A stretch of DNA of 64,000 nt from Pedobacter sp. MR2016-24 (GTDB lineage: Bacteria > Bacteroidota > Bacteroidia > Sphingobacteriales > Sphingobacteriaceae). The notes under the pieces are model-generated. The model did not search any database, was not told where the DNA came from, and worked only from the letters and a program-made list of their open reading frames with translations. Positions 1-9,146 of the stretch are shown piece by piece; the first letter of the stretch is position 1; every line of letters begins with the position of its first letter. The position numbers and the translations under genes are program-made. The DNA is taken from positions 454,603 through 518,602 of the forward strand of contig NZ_JAPIVO010000005.1 of assembly GCF_026239655.1 (NCBI RefSeq), read 5' to 3'.

Positions 1-423
1 ATCCAGCCGCTCTCGCTGGCTACTCACCTTTTGTTCTATGTCTTCAACTTTTGCCACAAAGTCACTATGATTTTTACTGATGAGTATCGGTTTGAATTCC
101 TGATCTATGCTTATGCTATATTTTGTTTGTACAGCCCAAAATGTTAAAGAGGTAACTTTCCCTCCAAGCCAGTAAAAAGCCATATTAAATAACTCCGGTT
201 CTGAGAATGAAGATTGATAGCTGAAAATTTTGCCTTTTAGAATACAAGTATCAATTTTAGCATCGGTAATTCCAAGGTTAGTTTTTTCGATAAGGATTTG
301 CGTTGGTAATTCTTTTAAATGGCTTACATCAATAGTTAAGCTGACGTTATCATATTTCTTTGACTGGGCCGATAGACGAAAAAAGCTAGTGAACAGCACA
401 GCTATGAGTAATAATCTTTTCAT
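1..423 (-). CDS. DUF4369-like exported protein (partial, runs off window)
   Basis: An open frame of 141 codons starts at the ATG at 423 and is still open at base 1, so the C-terminus lies outside the window. The N-terminus is a signal peptide (MKRLLLIAVLFTSFFRLSAQ, apparent cleavage after the AQ). The mature part has a beta-rich pattern like the DUF4369 domains that precede TlpA-type thioredoxins in Bacteroidota. Only 3 nt separate it from the upstream gene, so it is the last visible member of the peptide operon. Whether a thioredoxin domain follows cannot be seen. Confidence 0.75.
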   Translation of the reverse strand, partial: MKRLLLIAVLFTSFFRLSAQSKKYDNVSLTIDVSHLKELPTQILIEKTNLGITDAKIDTCILKGKIFSYQSSFSEPELFNMAFYWLGGKVTSLTFWAVQTKYSISIDQEFKPILISKNHSDFVAKVEDIEQKVSSQRERLD

Positions 424-426
424 GAC

Positions 427-1116
427 TTATAGATCACCCTGTAAAATCATACGCTTTAACTCTTGTCCTTTTTTACTATTCCTTAACCTCTCTGATAATA
501 AGTTGTATAGTTCTGTAGGAGAACCCCAAACTCCATTCAACCTGTCTCTTTTGATTTTTGGAAGAGGCTCAGTGATCGAAATCACTGCATCAAAACTTAT
601 CGGTGAATCTGGATATTTCTTCACAAACTCCAGCATTTTTCTGTTCTTAAGCTTAAATGCTTCACTACATTCGTCCAGTTGCCGAGTTAAAAATCCTCCT
701 CCGACTACTATAGCACTATCTAGGTTATCTGGACTATCTGAATCTAGCTGTACATCTTCCAAGATGATTCCCCTAAAATCGTTTTCTCGGCCTACAAGCC
801 AAATCAACTGTCTGAATTTCGATTCCAACTCATCCTTGGAAATATTACCACGTTCACTAACAAAGACACAAGCATGCTGATAATCTTTTCCTTTAAGATC
901 AAATGTTCCATTAAACAAAAATTTACCATTCAAAATTTGAGATTTTATAAATATTTCCGGACTAGAAATAGGGATTCGCTGCGAAAGTGTAGATAAATAG
1001 GCAAATTTCGCTTGTTTTACATCCTTAAGAGTTCCGCTTACAGTAAATGTAGTAAGTTGTGAAAACATCGATAAAGGATAACAAAATATGATTATTAATA
1101 CATATAGATATTTCAT
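427..1116 (-). CDS. DUF4369-type exported protein of the peptide operon
   Basis: A 229-aa protein with a hydrophobic signal peptide (residues 1-19, ending SMFSQ) and a beta-rich N-terminal region (FTVSGTLKD...GKFLFNGTFDL) typical of DUF4369, a domain usually found in front of TlpA thioredoxins. The C-terminal half is helical (residues 150-225) and has no CxxC, so no redox-active thioredoxin is present. It lies 53 nt after the peptide precursor and 3 nt before a second protein of similar type. An envelope role in peptide maturation, immunity or sensing is inference from position only. Confidence 0.75.
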   Translation of the reverse strand: MKYLYVLIIIFCYPLSMFSQLTTFTVSGTLKDVKQAKFAYLSTLSQRIPISSPEIFIKSQILNGKFLFNGTFDLKGKDYQHACVFVSERGNISKDELESKFRQLIWLVGRENDFRGIILEDVQLDSDSPDNLDSAIVVGGGFLTRQLDECSEAFKLKNRKMLEFVKKYPDSPISFDAVISITEPLPKIKRDRLNGVWGSPTELYNLLSERLRNSKKGQELKRMILQGDL

Positions 1117-1169
1117 ATCTGACTTTTATAATTAATATAAGAGGGGTAATCCCCCCTTATATAAGATTA

Positions 1170-1361
1170 TTATTTGTAGCATATATCTGAGCAATACTGC
1201 AAATCATGTACAGTAATACAGCAGTGATAGCATACCGTTGCAGGTTTAGTTGCCCAGCTATCACACACACCACCATAGCCACCGAGAATTTTTTTCATCT
1301 GATCTCTTTTTAAGACCTCTCCTATTGTATTAACAGGAGTTTTCAATTTTAATTTTTCCAT
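1170..1361 (-). CDS. Double-glycine leader peptide precursor with six-cysteine core
   Basis: A 63-aa precursor. Residues 1-28 form a typical double-glycine leader ending KRDQMKKILGG; counting back from G28 it has L at -12, M at -7, I at -4 and GG at -2/-1, the pattern read by C39 peptidases. A second GG at residues 30-31 makes the exact cut uncertain. The predicted 35-residue core begins at Y29, contains C33, C44, C47, C48, C57 and C61, and is rich in S, T, Y and W. The operon also encodes a C39 ABC exporter, HlyD adaptor and VKOR/thioredoxin oxidase, so a disulfide-bonded secreted peptide (bacteriocin or signal) is the natural reading. I saw no lanthipeptide, radical SAM or grasp enzyme here. 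Confidence 0.85.
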   Translation of the reverse strand: MEKLKLKTPVNTIGEVLKRDQMKKILGGYGGVCDSWATKPATVCYHCCITVHDLQYCSDICYK

Positions 1362-1474
1362 AATTTTGGATATTAATTGTGATTAAATTCGTAATCCTAC
1401 CACGCCGGATTACGTGAGGCGTATTATCTTAATATTATTCTATCTATTTTTTTAAATTAAATGCAGTCCATCGC

Positions 1475-3061
1475 CTAGGTCAATATTAAATATTTTACAT
1501 CTTCTAATTTGTAGGGACTGACTAATTCGTATCCGTCAATCAAAATCGTTGGGGTATAGGCGATCGAAGCTCTATCCATCCATTCCTTCTGATATTTCAT
1601 GGTAATATTTATTTCATTATTAAAGGTTACGGGATAGTTATCAGACAAAAAGACATACCTTTTACTTTTTCTATTATACCAGTCATTTAATGCTTTCATT
1701 ACTATTTCATTGCCGTGATGTGCTTGTAATGCATTCATATGCTTAGCAAACATAGTTCCTTCATCATCATCGCCTGATATAACAAATAAGAGTTTTACTT
1801 GAATGTCATTTCTTTCATTTATCCACTTGTCAATAAACTGATGAGTTATCCTACACGGATCACAAAATGGATTACTAATTACGGTAATAACGGTTTCCGC
1901 TTCAGGATTCCCTAATATGATCGGCCTTATATTATCTACAGTGGAATATTTTTTTTGTGCCATCATAAATTGACTAAACAACTCTTTATTGTATTTAAAT
2001 TTTTTGAGTTGTTCTTTTAAGGGTTCAACTTGAAATGCATTAATAAAGTAAGGCTTTATAAATATCCAGGCAGCAATGGGCAGGAGAATACAAACTATGA
2101 TAGGTAACAGTTCGAATGTGAATGGGAAAGAGTATTTAAAGAAAATATTTCCAAAATAAAATATTGAAGCTTCTAACCAAAGAACGACCTGGACAAGACA
2201 GCATGCTGTACACCAATTTTTAACTTTTAATTGATATGCTATTGAATAAATTGTGTACGGTAAACACAAAATAGTATACCAATTCATTAGCTCTAAACTT
2301 GACGGGATAACAAGTAGAAGTAACAGAGAAGATGAAAAATAAAACAATCCAACTTCACTCCAAGTTAACCAATTAGTCAATTTTGCAGCTTTAGATTTTA
2401 ATATCTTATCGCAATCGCTTTTATTTCCCAGACGGCACAATTTATTAATAAACGTGTTATTGGAATTTAAGCTATGCATTGAAAGAAATCCACTTAATAT
2501 AAGCCCAAAAATTTTCACTATAATCAAAAACAGAAATGCTTGAGTTGTATGCAGCAAGTTTAATCGAAGTATAATTATCAATATTAAAACACATGGGAGA
2601 AAAAATGGACTAATATTGATTATAAAACCTTTAATTAAAGACTGCGTATAGTTTACTTCTCTACTAAATTCTCCCTTCTCAGCAAATAATATCACCCCAT
2701 CCCACATTTTAAGGAAATCATCAATTTTTAATGAACCATTTCTTTCTATTTCATTACTGAATGATATATAGCCATTAGAAATCGCATCAACAACTATATA
2801 TTTTCCTCCACTAACATTCAAATGTGCTATAAAAGGAAAAGTCAAACTTTCGATCTTTTTTAAGTCTTTTTCAACGAGAAATGCCCCATTTGGAATTTTC
2901 CAAGAAGTCAAGCAATCGCTCATTGCAAGCATATTTGGGTATTCTGGGTGATCAATCAAATCTTTTTTAATAGTAAAAGAACTGACCTGTATTCTTAATT
3001 TTTTCATCAATAATAAAATAACACTTACAGCATTAGGTAATGGTCGAGAAACAGTTATCAT
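1475..3061 (-). CDS. C39-like / vitamin K epoxide reductase / thioredoxin fusion (disulfide-forming enzyme)
   Basis: A 528-aa membrane protein in three parts. Residues 1-130 resemble a degenerate C39 peptidase domain (DHPEYPNMLAMSD, PFIAHL) without a convincing catalytic cysteine. Residues 145-335 are a VKOR four-helix domain with C209/C217 in the loop and the redox pair C284-T-A-C287. After about residue 370 comes a DsbA-like thioredoxin domain with C400-D-P-C403. VKOR fusions pass electrons from substrate thiols to quinone, oxidising cysteines in the periplasm. It lies 113 nt upstream of a six-cysteine peptide gene, so that peptide is its probable substrate. Confidence 0.87.
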   Translation of the reverse strand: MITVSRPLPNAVSVILLLMKKLRIQVSSFTIKKDLIDHPEYPNMLAMSDCLTSWKIPNGAFLVEKDLKKIESLTFPFIAHLNVSGGKYIVVDAISNGYISFSNEIERNGSLKIDDFLKMWDGVILFAEKGEFSREVNYTQSLIKGFIINISPFFLPCVLILIIILRLNLLHTTQAFLFLIIVKIFGLILSGFLSMHSLNSNNTFINKLCRLGNKSDCDKILKSKAAKLTNWLTWSEVGLFYFSSSLLLLLVIPSSLELMNWYTILCLPYTIYSIAYQLKVKNWCTACCLVQVVLWLEASIFYFGNIFFKYSFPFTFELLPIIVCILLPIAAWIFIKPYFINAFQVEPLKEQLKKFKYNKELFSQFMMAQKKYSTVDNIRPIILGNPEAETVITVISNPFCDPCRITHQFIDKWINERNDIQVKLLFVISGDDDEGTMFAKHMNALQAHHGNEIVMKALNDWYNRKSKRYVFLSDNYPVTFNNEINITMKYQKEWMDRASIAYTPTILIDGYELVSPYKLEDVKYLILT

Positions 3062-3210
3062 AGCATTAGCTTAAGTAATTTAGAGAACACGAATTTTAAT
3101 TTAGATATAATAATAACACAATTTTATTATTTTATGAAATATTATATAGCTTTATATTACCACAAAATAGTAATATATTAATCTAAAATATATTACTATA
3201 ATAAAATAAA

Positions 3211-4311
3211 TCACGGACCTGAAGTATAAATTTTCTTGAAAGCGGCAAGTGACTGGGCTACAACTTGATCCATGTTATAATATTTATATGTTGCAAGCCT
3301 TCCAACAAAATAAACATCCTTTTCTTTCGATGCCATAGCTTTGTATTTGTTGTAGAGAATAGTATTAGCAGGTGTTGGTATTGGATAGTAGGGATCACCT
3401 TCTGCAACAGGGAATTCATAAACAATTGAACTCTTTAAGTGCTTTTGACCTGTAAGATGCTTGAATTCAGTAATTCGAGTATAGGCGTTTTCATTTGGAT
3501 AATTTATCGAACCAGTTTCCTGAAATTTTTCTGCATCAACGGTATCAAACTTAAATTCCAAAGATCGATATGGAAGCTTACCTAAAGAATAGTCAAAATA
3601 TTGGTCTATAGGACCAGTGTAGATAATCTTTTGATAGTCAAGATTATTAATAACCTCCTTATAATTGGTATTAAGCATGAGATGGATATTATTATTATCC
3701 AGCATATTCTCAAACATCTTTGTATAACCTAGCGCTGGCATACATTGGTAAACATCCGTAAAGTACCTATCGTCTTTGTTCACACGCGTTGGAATTCTGG
3801 CGGTTACCGATGCACAAAGCTCGGAAGGATCAAGGCCCCACTGTTTTGCTGTGTAATTTTTAAAAAAAGCTTCATATAGTTCCCTTCCAACACTACTCAG
3901 GACAACATCTTCCGCCGTAATTACATTGGTGCGTTCTTCAGACTTTGAAGCTAAGAATGCCGCAACCTCTCCGCTACTCAACTCAATATTGTAGAATTTG
4001 TTGACAGTCGTAAGGTTTATTGGGATGGGATACAATTGACCTTGTATACTAGAAAGAACTTTGTGCTCATAATTTCTCCACTGAGTAAATCGAGAAAGAT
4101 AATCGAAAACTTTCTTTTCATTTGTATGAAAAATATGTGGCCCATATTTGTGAACAAGAATGCCATCATCATTTACATAATCGAAAGCATTACCACCTAT
4201 ATGCCCCCTTTTGTCAATGATTAATATTTTCATATTAGCTTCATTGGCTAGTCTTTCAGCCATAACACTGCCAGCAAATCCAGCACCCACAATCAGATAA
4301 TCATATTTCAT
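3211..4311 (-). CDS. glf: UDP-galactopyranose mutase
   Basis: A 366-aa flavoenzyme interconverting UDP-galactopyranose and UDP-galactofuranose. Residues 4-20 carry the FAD-binding Rossmann motif (IVGAGFAGSVMAERL), followed by IDKRGHIGGNAFD. The C-terminal GRLATYKYYNMDQVV is the family's FAD/substrate signature, and KYGPHIFHTN is conserved. Length matches the family. Its position between the HlyD adaptor (33 nt) and the VKOR fusion (149 nt) is unusual, because glf normally sits in polysaccharide clusters. Together with a glycosyltransferase-like gene at the operon head it raises the possibility that galactofuranose is used on the peptide (inference). Confidence 0.95.
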   Translation of the reverse strand: MKYDYLIVGAGFAGSVMAERLANEANMKILIIDKRGHIGGNAFDYVNDDGILVHKYGPHIFHTNEKKVFDYLSRFTQWRNYEHKVLSSIQGQLYPIPINLTTVNKFYNIELSSGEVAAFLASKSEERTNVITAEDVVLSSVGRELYEAFFKNYTAKQWGLDPSELCASVTARIPTRVNKDDRYFTDVYQCMPALGYTKMFENMLDNNNIHLMLNTNYKEVINNLDYQKIIYTGPIDQYFDYSLGKLPYRSLEFKFDTVDAEKFQETGSINYPNENAYTRITEFKHLTGQKHLKSSIVYEFPVAEGDPYYPIPTPANTILYNKYKAMASKEKDVYFVGRLATYKYYNMDQVVAQSLAAFKKIYTSGP

Positions 4312-4344
4312 CAGCTTTAAATTAAATTGAGTATTTTAAGATTT

Positions 4345-5652
4345 CTAGTATTTATTATCTAAAACTTTTAAAAAATTTCTACTAACACGCTGGAGAATAG
4401 TAGCATCCTGCGTAATAATGTCAACATCCGCCTGCATACCATTTTTTAAGATTATGTCATGTCCATCATTTTTCTTTTCAAATTCTTCAAAAGTTATTTT
4501 AGCTATGAAAATACTGTCCTTAAATGCTACGTCAGAAATATAATTTACCCTTCCCTCAATCATACCATATTGCTCATAAGGAAAACTTCTCATTTTAACA
4601 AGCGTACGTTGACCCACTCGAACTTTGCCCATACTATATTGGGGAATTTGTAATTCACCAAAAAAATCTGTGTTATCAGGATTAATTACAAAGATCTCTT
4701 GTCCTAAATTAACAGTTTGGTTTTCCTGAACGATACCAGCATAGCTGACCCTTCCGTCAATCGGTGCAGATATAATATATTTATTTATCCATGAATCCGT
4801 TTCAGTTATCATATTGTCAAGTGATTGCGCAAATTTTGCCTTCTCATCTGCTATTGTATGATTTAGGTCTAGGATTTCTTTTTGTTTAGCTAAATAAGTA
4901 CTATTATTATTCAGCAGCTCAGTATCATTTTGTTGGAGTGGATATTTCCCTGAAAGGTATTTGTTTTCCTGTTGCTTGTACTCACTTAAAGACACGACTC
5001 CTTTTTTATACAATTTCTTATATGAGTCAAATTCCCTCTCGATATTCCGATACTCCTGCTCTTTTATTCTCTTTTGAAGAATAATTTGATTTCGCAGAAG
5101 CTGTACTTCCGCTAGATCTCTTTGGAGGAATTTTTTCTTACTTATATAGTATCCACCAGATTTGGTTGAAACATATTGAAGATATTGTTGATAAAAGTTT
5201 TGATACGCTCCCTGCAACTCACCTAATTTCCAATTTTTTAAGGATAAATTCTTTGGCACTTCCCCTCTATTTAAAATTTCACTAACTCTCATCAGTTCTT
5301 CGTTCATTACTAAAACATCTTCGTGATTTGCTGTACTTTCAATAAATGCTAACAAACTTTTACGCTTTACTAAAGCACCCTCCTTTACCAATAATGAGAC
5401 TATTTTCCCATTTTGTTTAACATAAATTGGCTTAGGCGCGTTAAGTGAATTTATTTTCATTTCGGTTTTAACTATATCTGGATATTTTATAAATGCCGAT
5501 GAGATGACAATCAAGACCATTAAAGTAAATAATAGTAATGTTCCCCATTGTAGAATCCAAGATGGCACAGCAGTAATTATATCTTGAATTTCATCACTAT
5601 TTAGATCACCATTTTCCAACAAAAATTCGCTTTTTGATATATCATCTTCCAT
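4345..5652 (-). CDS. HlyD-family membrane fusion protein of the peptide exporter
   Basis: A 435-aa adaptor with a cytosolic tail of about 30 residues, one membrane helix (roughly residues 37-55), a lipoyl-like half (PIYVKQNGKIVSLLVKEGALV), a long coiled-coil hairpin (about residues 150-275), the second lipoyl half (YIISAPIDGRVSYAGIV) and a beta-barrel region. It bridges an inner-membrane ABC exporter to the outer membrane in type I secretion. Its start codon is one base after the ABC transporter stop, so the two are almost certainly co-translated. No TolC-like gene is in this operon. Confidence 0.92.
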   Translation of the reverse strand: MEDDISKSEFLLENGDLNSDEIQDIITAVPSWILQWGTLLLFTLMVLIVISSAFIKYPDIVKTEMKINSLNAPKPIYVKQNGKIVSLLVKEGALVKRKSLLAFIESTANHEDVLVMNEELMRVSEILNRGEVPKNLSLKNWKLGELQGAYQNFYQQYLQYVSTKSGGYYISKKKFLQRDLAEVQLLRNQIILQKRIKEQEYRNIEREFDSYKKLYKKGVVSLSEYKQQENKYLSGKYPLQQNDTELLNNNSTYLAKQKEILDLNHTIADEKAKFAQSLDNMITETDSWINKYIISAPIDGRVSYAGIVQENQTVNLGQEIFVINPDNTDFFGELQIPQYSMGKVRVGQRTLVKMRSFPYEQYGMIEGRVNYISDVAFKDSIFIAKITFEEFEKKNDGHDIILKNGMQADVDIITQDATILQRVSRNFLKVLDNKY

Positions 5653-5653
5653 A

Positions 5654-7855
5654 TTAACTCCCTAATTCCAATTGATTTTTTACTAGATTATAGTAAACTC
5701 CATTTGCAGTAACCAATTGCTGATGAGGACCATGCTCAATAATTTCGCCCTTATCAAGAACAATAATATTATCAGCATTTCTCACTGTGCTTAATCTATG
5801 TGCTACTACAACTACAGTACGTCCTTTAAAAAAACTTGTCAAATTTTCCATAATAACCTTTTCGTTATTTGCATCTAGGGAATTAGTCGCTTCATCAAAA
5901 AACATAAAGTCAGGATTCTTATAAACGGCTCTGGCAATCAAAATTCTCTGACGCTGACCTTGACTGATACCATTTCCAGAAGAACCTATTTTTGTACCTA
6001 GCCCTTGAGGTAATTCGTTGATATAATCATGAATATTTGCGACTTTTATTGCATTATATAATTTGGACATATTTGGATATTCATCTCCAACAGCAATATT
6101 TTTGGCAATTGTATCAGAAAAAATAAAACCATCCTGCATAACAATGCCACATTTACTTCTCCAATATCTGTAACCAATTTGGTTAAGCTGAGTACTGCCA
6201 ATTTTAATTTCGCCCTTTTGCGGATCATAGAATCTTAAAAGCAGCTTTAAAATAGTCGTTTTCCCACTTCCACTCATACCAACTATCGCAGTAGTTTTGC
6301 CTTCAGGTATATGCAAATTGATATTCCTCAAAACCGAGTCATTACCAGCACCAGGATAAGAGAAATTAATATTTTGCAACGTTATATGTTTTTCAAAAGG
6401 CAACTCTTGAATGAATTTTCCGTATGCCGGTTCCTCATCTTTTAGCTTATGAATTTCATTTAAACGTTCCAAACTAATTTTTGCATCTTGAAATTGTTGT
6501 AAAAACCCAAGCAATTGTTCTATTGGACTATTTAGCTGTCCTACGATATACTGTATAGCCATCATTGCACCCAATGTTAACTCTCCATCAATAACTAACT
6601 TTGCTACAATAAATGTTATCAAGATATTTTTTCCTTCGTTAATAAAAAAAGTTCCAAACTGCTGATATTGGCCTAATGCCAGACTTTTCACATTAAACTT
6701 GAATAAGCTCGCCTGTATACGTTCCCATTCCCAACGTTTTTGCCGTTCGCAATTGTTTAATTTAATTTCTTGCATTCCATTAATTAACTCGACAATGCTG
6801 CTTTGATTTTCTGAAGCAACGTCAAATCTTCTAAAATCTATTTCCCTTCTTTTCCGTAAGAAAATAAAGATCCATGACATATAAAGCCCAGTACTCGCTA
6901 AAAAAATAATAAAAACTGTAGCATTGTAATACGCCAATACAAATCCGAAAATTAATAGGTTAGACAGAGAAAAGATAGTAATCAGTGACGAACCAGTTAA
7001 GAAATTTTGTATTCTGCTTTGATCAGTCATTCTTTGCATAATATCCCCGGTCATTTTTGTATCGAAAAAACTTACAGGAAGTTTCATCAACTTAATTAAA
7101 AAATCAGTTAAAATTGATATGTTAAGTCTAGTAGTAATATGTAAAAGGATCCAAGAGCGAATAAAGTCAACACTCATCCTTCCAAACAGCAACATAGTTT
7201 GGGCGATTAATATGATATAGATAAAATTTAGACTACGGGTATTTATTCCAACATCTACAATTGATTGCGTCAAGAAAGGTAAAATCAATTGTAAAACACT
7301 ACCTACACCTAAACTTAAAATCAGTTGGATAAGTAGCTTCTTATATTTGAAAAGGTAACTAAATAAGTAAGAAAATTCCATTTCCTTAGAGTCATCTTCA
7401 TTTTCGGCATAAAACTCTGGACCTGGTGAGAGGGAAAGAACAATACCTTCTTCATTATTATAAGTAAAGTTATTCCGCCAACATTTTGAAAACTCTACTT
7501 GAGTATATTTGAGTAGTCCCTTGTCAGGATCTGATATATAAAACGTACGTTTATTCCTGTCGGATCTTTTTGATATTTTGTATAAAACAACAAAATGATT
7601 ATTACGCCAATGTAAAACACATGGCAGATCAATTTTTACAATTTCCGAAATACCTAATTTCAAGCCTGTTGTACGAAATCCAATTTTCTCTGCAGCCTCA
7701 CTGATACCCAATAGAGAAACTCCCTCCCGATTAATTCCCGAAATATTGCGTAAGCGTTCCAAGCTAAAGTTCTTACCATAATATTTTGCTATTATGCGCA
7801 AACAAGTTGGACCGCAATCCATTTGATCAAATTGATGATAGTTAGGGAAAGACAT
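5654..7855 (-). CDS. Peptidase-containing ABC transporter (C39 peptidase/exporter)
   Basis: A 733-aa protein that cuts double-glycine leaders and exports the peptide. Domains in order: C39 peptidase with catalytic C14 in DQMDCGPTCLR, His in NNHFVVLY and Asp in ISDPDKG; a six-helix ABC membrane domain (about residues 170-440); and a nucleotide-binding domain with Walker A GMSGSGKTT, signature ISQGQRQR, Walker B FMFFDEAT and H-loop AHRLST. I chose the ATG at 7855 because family members begin almost directly with this C39 motif; a longer frame from 7918 would overlap the upstream gene. Its cognate substrate is most likely the 63-aa precursor at 1170-1361. Confidence 0.93.
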   Translation of the reverse strand: MSFPNYHQFDQMDCGPTCLRIIAKYYGKNFSLERLRNISGINREGVSLLGISEAAEKIGFRTTGLKLGISEIVKIDLPCVLHWRNNHFVVLYKISKRSDRNKRTFYISDPDKGLLKYTQVEFSKCWRNNFTYNNEEGIVLSLSPGPEFYAENEDDSKEMEFSYLFSYLFKYKKLLIQLILSLGVGSVLQLILPFLTQSIVDVGINTRSLNFIYIILIAQTMLLFGRMSVDFIRSWILLHITTRLNISILTDFLIKLMKLPVSFFDTKMTGDIMQRMTDQSRIQNFLTGSSLITIFSLSNLLIFGFVLAYYNATVFIIFLASTGLYMSWIFIFLRKRREIDFRRFDVASENQSSIVELINGMQEIKLNNCERQKRWEWERIQASLFKFNVKSLALGQYQQFGTFFINEGKNILITFIVAKLVIDGELTLGAMMAIQYIVGQLNSPIEQLLGFLQQFQDAKISLERLNEIHKLKDEEPAYGKFIQELPFEKHITLQNINFSYPGAGNDSVLRNINLHIPEGKTTAIVGMSGSGKTTILKLLLRFYDPQKGEIKIGSTQLNQIGYRYWRSKCGIVMQDGFIFSDTIAKNIAVGDEYPNMSKLYNAIKVANIHDYINELPQGLGTKIGSSGNGISQGQRQRILIARAVYKNPDFMFFDEATNSLDANNEKVIMENLTSFFKGRTVVVVAHRLSTVRNADNIIVLDKGEIIEHGPHQQLVTANGVYYNLVKNQLELGS

Positions 7856-7877
7856 GAATAATAGTAATTGTTGCTTT

Positions 7878-9146
7878 TTAAACGAATTCCAGTATATTCT
7901 CAGTGATAATACTTTCACTTACGATATCAATTAACTTAAATTTCAGATATTCAAAATCTTTACTTCCTTTATCAAGCCCTTCTATCAAATCATTCATACT
8001 AATAGGTGATGTAAAATGCAGCATAATTTCATTTATCCCAGCTAATTCCCTTGAAAAAAGAACATCATCATGAGAATCATTTTTTTGTAGAAATATTTTT
8101 GAAGACTTCCCTTCACCTTTTTTTGTAATGAGATTAAATTCTTGTTTCAATTTTATTGGTATATCTAGAATTTCCTCAAGGGATTTATTATAAATTATGT
8201 CAAATAATTTATAAGTATTTTCATTCGAAATATTAGCAGATGATAATGAGTCCGTCGTTTCCCAATTGTTGTTTCTGAGATATTCTACAACTTTCTGGTG
8301 ATACAACGGAAATTCATACTTTAATCTCAACTCCAACTGTTCGCATGCCAAAGTATTTTGTTTTGCTATACCAATTAAGTGAATATATTTATCAATGAAC
8401 GGAACTAAATTAAACCTTAGAACAGCCTGTATAGGATCCAGTTCATATTTATCATTAATCTGGTATTTTACTTTTAATCCTTTTTCTCTTACCAAACAAA
8501 TAAATAGATATTCATCTAGTATTTGATTAAATCTGCCAACATTAATTAACTCCAGTTGATTCCTGTTTTTGAATAAAAGGTCGAAGGCTGTGTCGCAATA
8601 ATCTCTAAAAAACTCAAGATTATTCCCGCCAAATACTCCGATATTAGCCAGAGTACTGTAATTGGAATTCTTATTTAGTAAACAATTCGGTATATATTTG
8701 AAATTATCATTTATTTCTTTAAGAGACCTTTGATATGGCAATGGTACAGGCAGTAAATTCTGAGCCATAAGAAAGTCTGGGCTGTTTGAATCGCTCAATT
8801 TTTCCCATATATAAACATCGTTGTCCATATGTATAAAAGGCTCACATTGAATTTCTATTGTTTTTAACTTACCTAAAACCCATAATCTGCTATCTTCACT
8901 GTCTAACTGATCTAAATTTTGATCAACGTAAGAATAAGGAAGATTTAACTGATCAATAAATAGATTGTGACCGTACTGATCTGTGTATAGCTCAACCTGA
9001 CTATAATAACGTTTTGCGGTCAAACAGCTTAAGCATGTACTCATAATAAAATACTTGTGATTAATCCAACCACCATGCATACGAGAATTTTCATATTCAA
9101 TATTATTTAAAGCTGGTTTTGTCCATAACGATTGGATTATCTTCAT
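7878..9146 (-). CDS. DUF6734-type protein, glycosyltransferase-like
   Basis: A 422-aa cytosolic protein; the ATG at 9146 is preferred because the family starts MKIIQSLWTKP and upstream sequence in the frame is low-complexity. The N-terminal 270 residues look like a GT-A nucleotide-sugar transferase fold: beta strands around ELYTDQYG, then IHMDNDVYIW, whose D-N-D is placed like a DxD metal/nucleotide-sugar site, and NIGVFGG. The assignment to DUF6734 is from memory of the family. It is the first gene of the peptide operon, 22 nt before the exporter. A sugar-adding role is inferred from fold-like motifs and from glf in the same operon. Confidence 0.68.
   Translation of the reverse strand: MKIIQSLWTKPALNNIEYENSRMHGGWINHKYFIMSTCLSCLTAKRYYSQVELYTDQYGHNLFIDQLNLPYSYVDQNLDQLDSEDSRLWVLGKLKTIEIQCEPFIHMDNDVYIWEKLSDSNSPDFLMAQNLLPVPLPYQRSLKEINDNFKYIPNCLLNKNSNYSTLANIGVFGGNNLEFFRDYCDTAFDLLFKNRNQLELINVGRFNQILDEYLFICLVREKGLKVKYQINDKYELDPIQAVLRFNLVPFIDKYIHLIGIAKQNTLACEQLELRLKYEFPLYHQKVVEYLRNNNWETTDSLSSANISNENTYKLFDIIYNKSLEEILDIPIKLKQEFNLITKKGEGKSSKIFLQKNDSHDDVLFSRELAGINEIMLHFTSPISMNDLIEGLDKGSKDFEYLKFKLIDIVSESIITENILEFV

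Noticed and set aside
230..880. 216-aa open frame on the plus strand
   Set aside because: It lies antisense to the two DUF4369-type genes, has no recognisable domain, and its composition fits a shadow frame.
1170..1361. Class I lanthipeptide assignment for the Cys-rich precursor
   Set aside because: No lanthionine dehydratase or cyclase gene lies in the operon; the VKOR/thioredoxin gene supports disulfides instead.
5654..7918. Longer start for the C39 exporter at 7918
   Set aside because: It would add 21 hydrophobic residues before the C39 motif and overlap the upstream gene; the ATG at 7855 fits family members.
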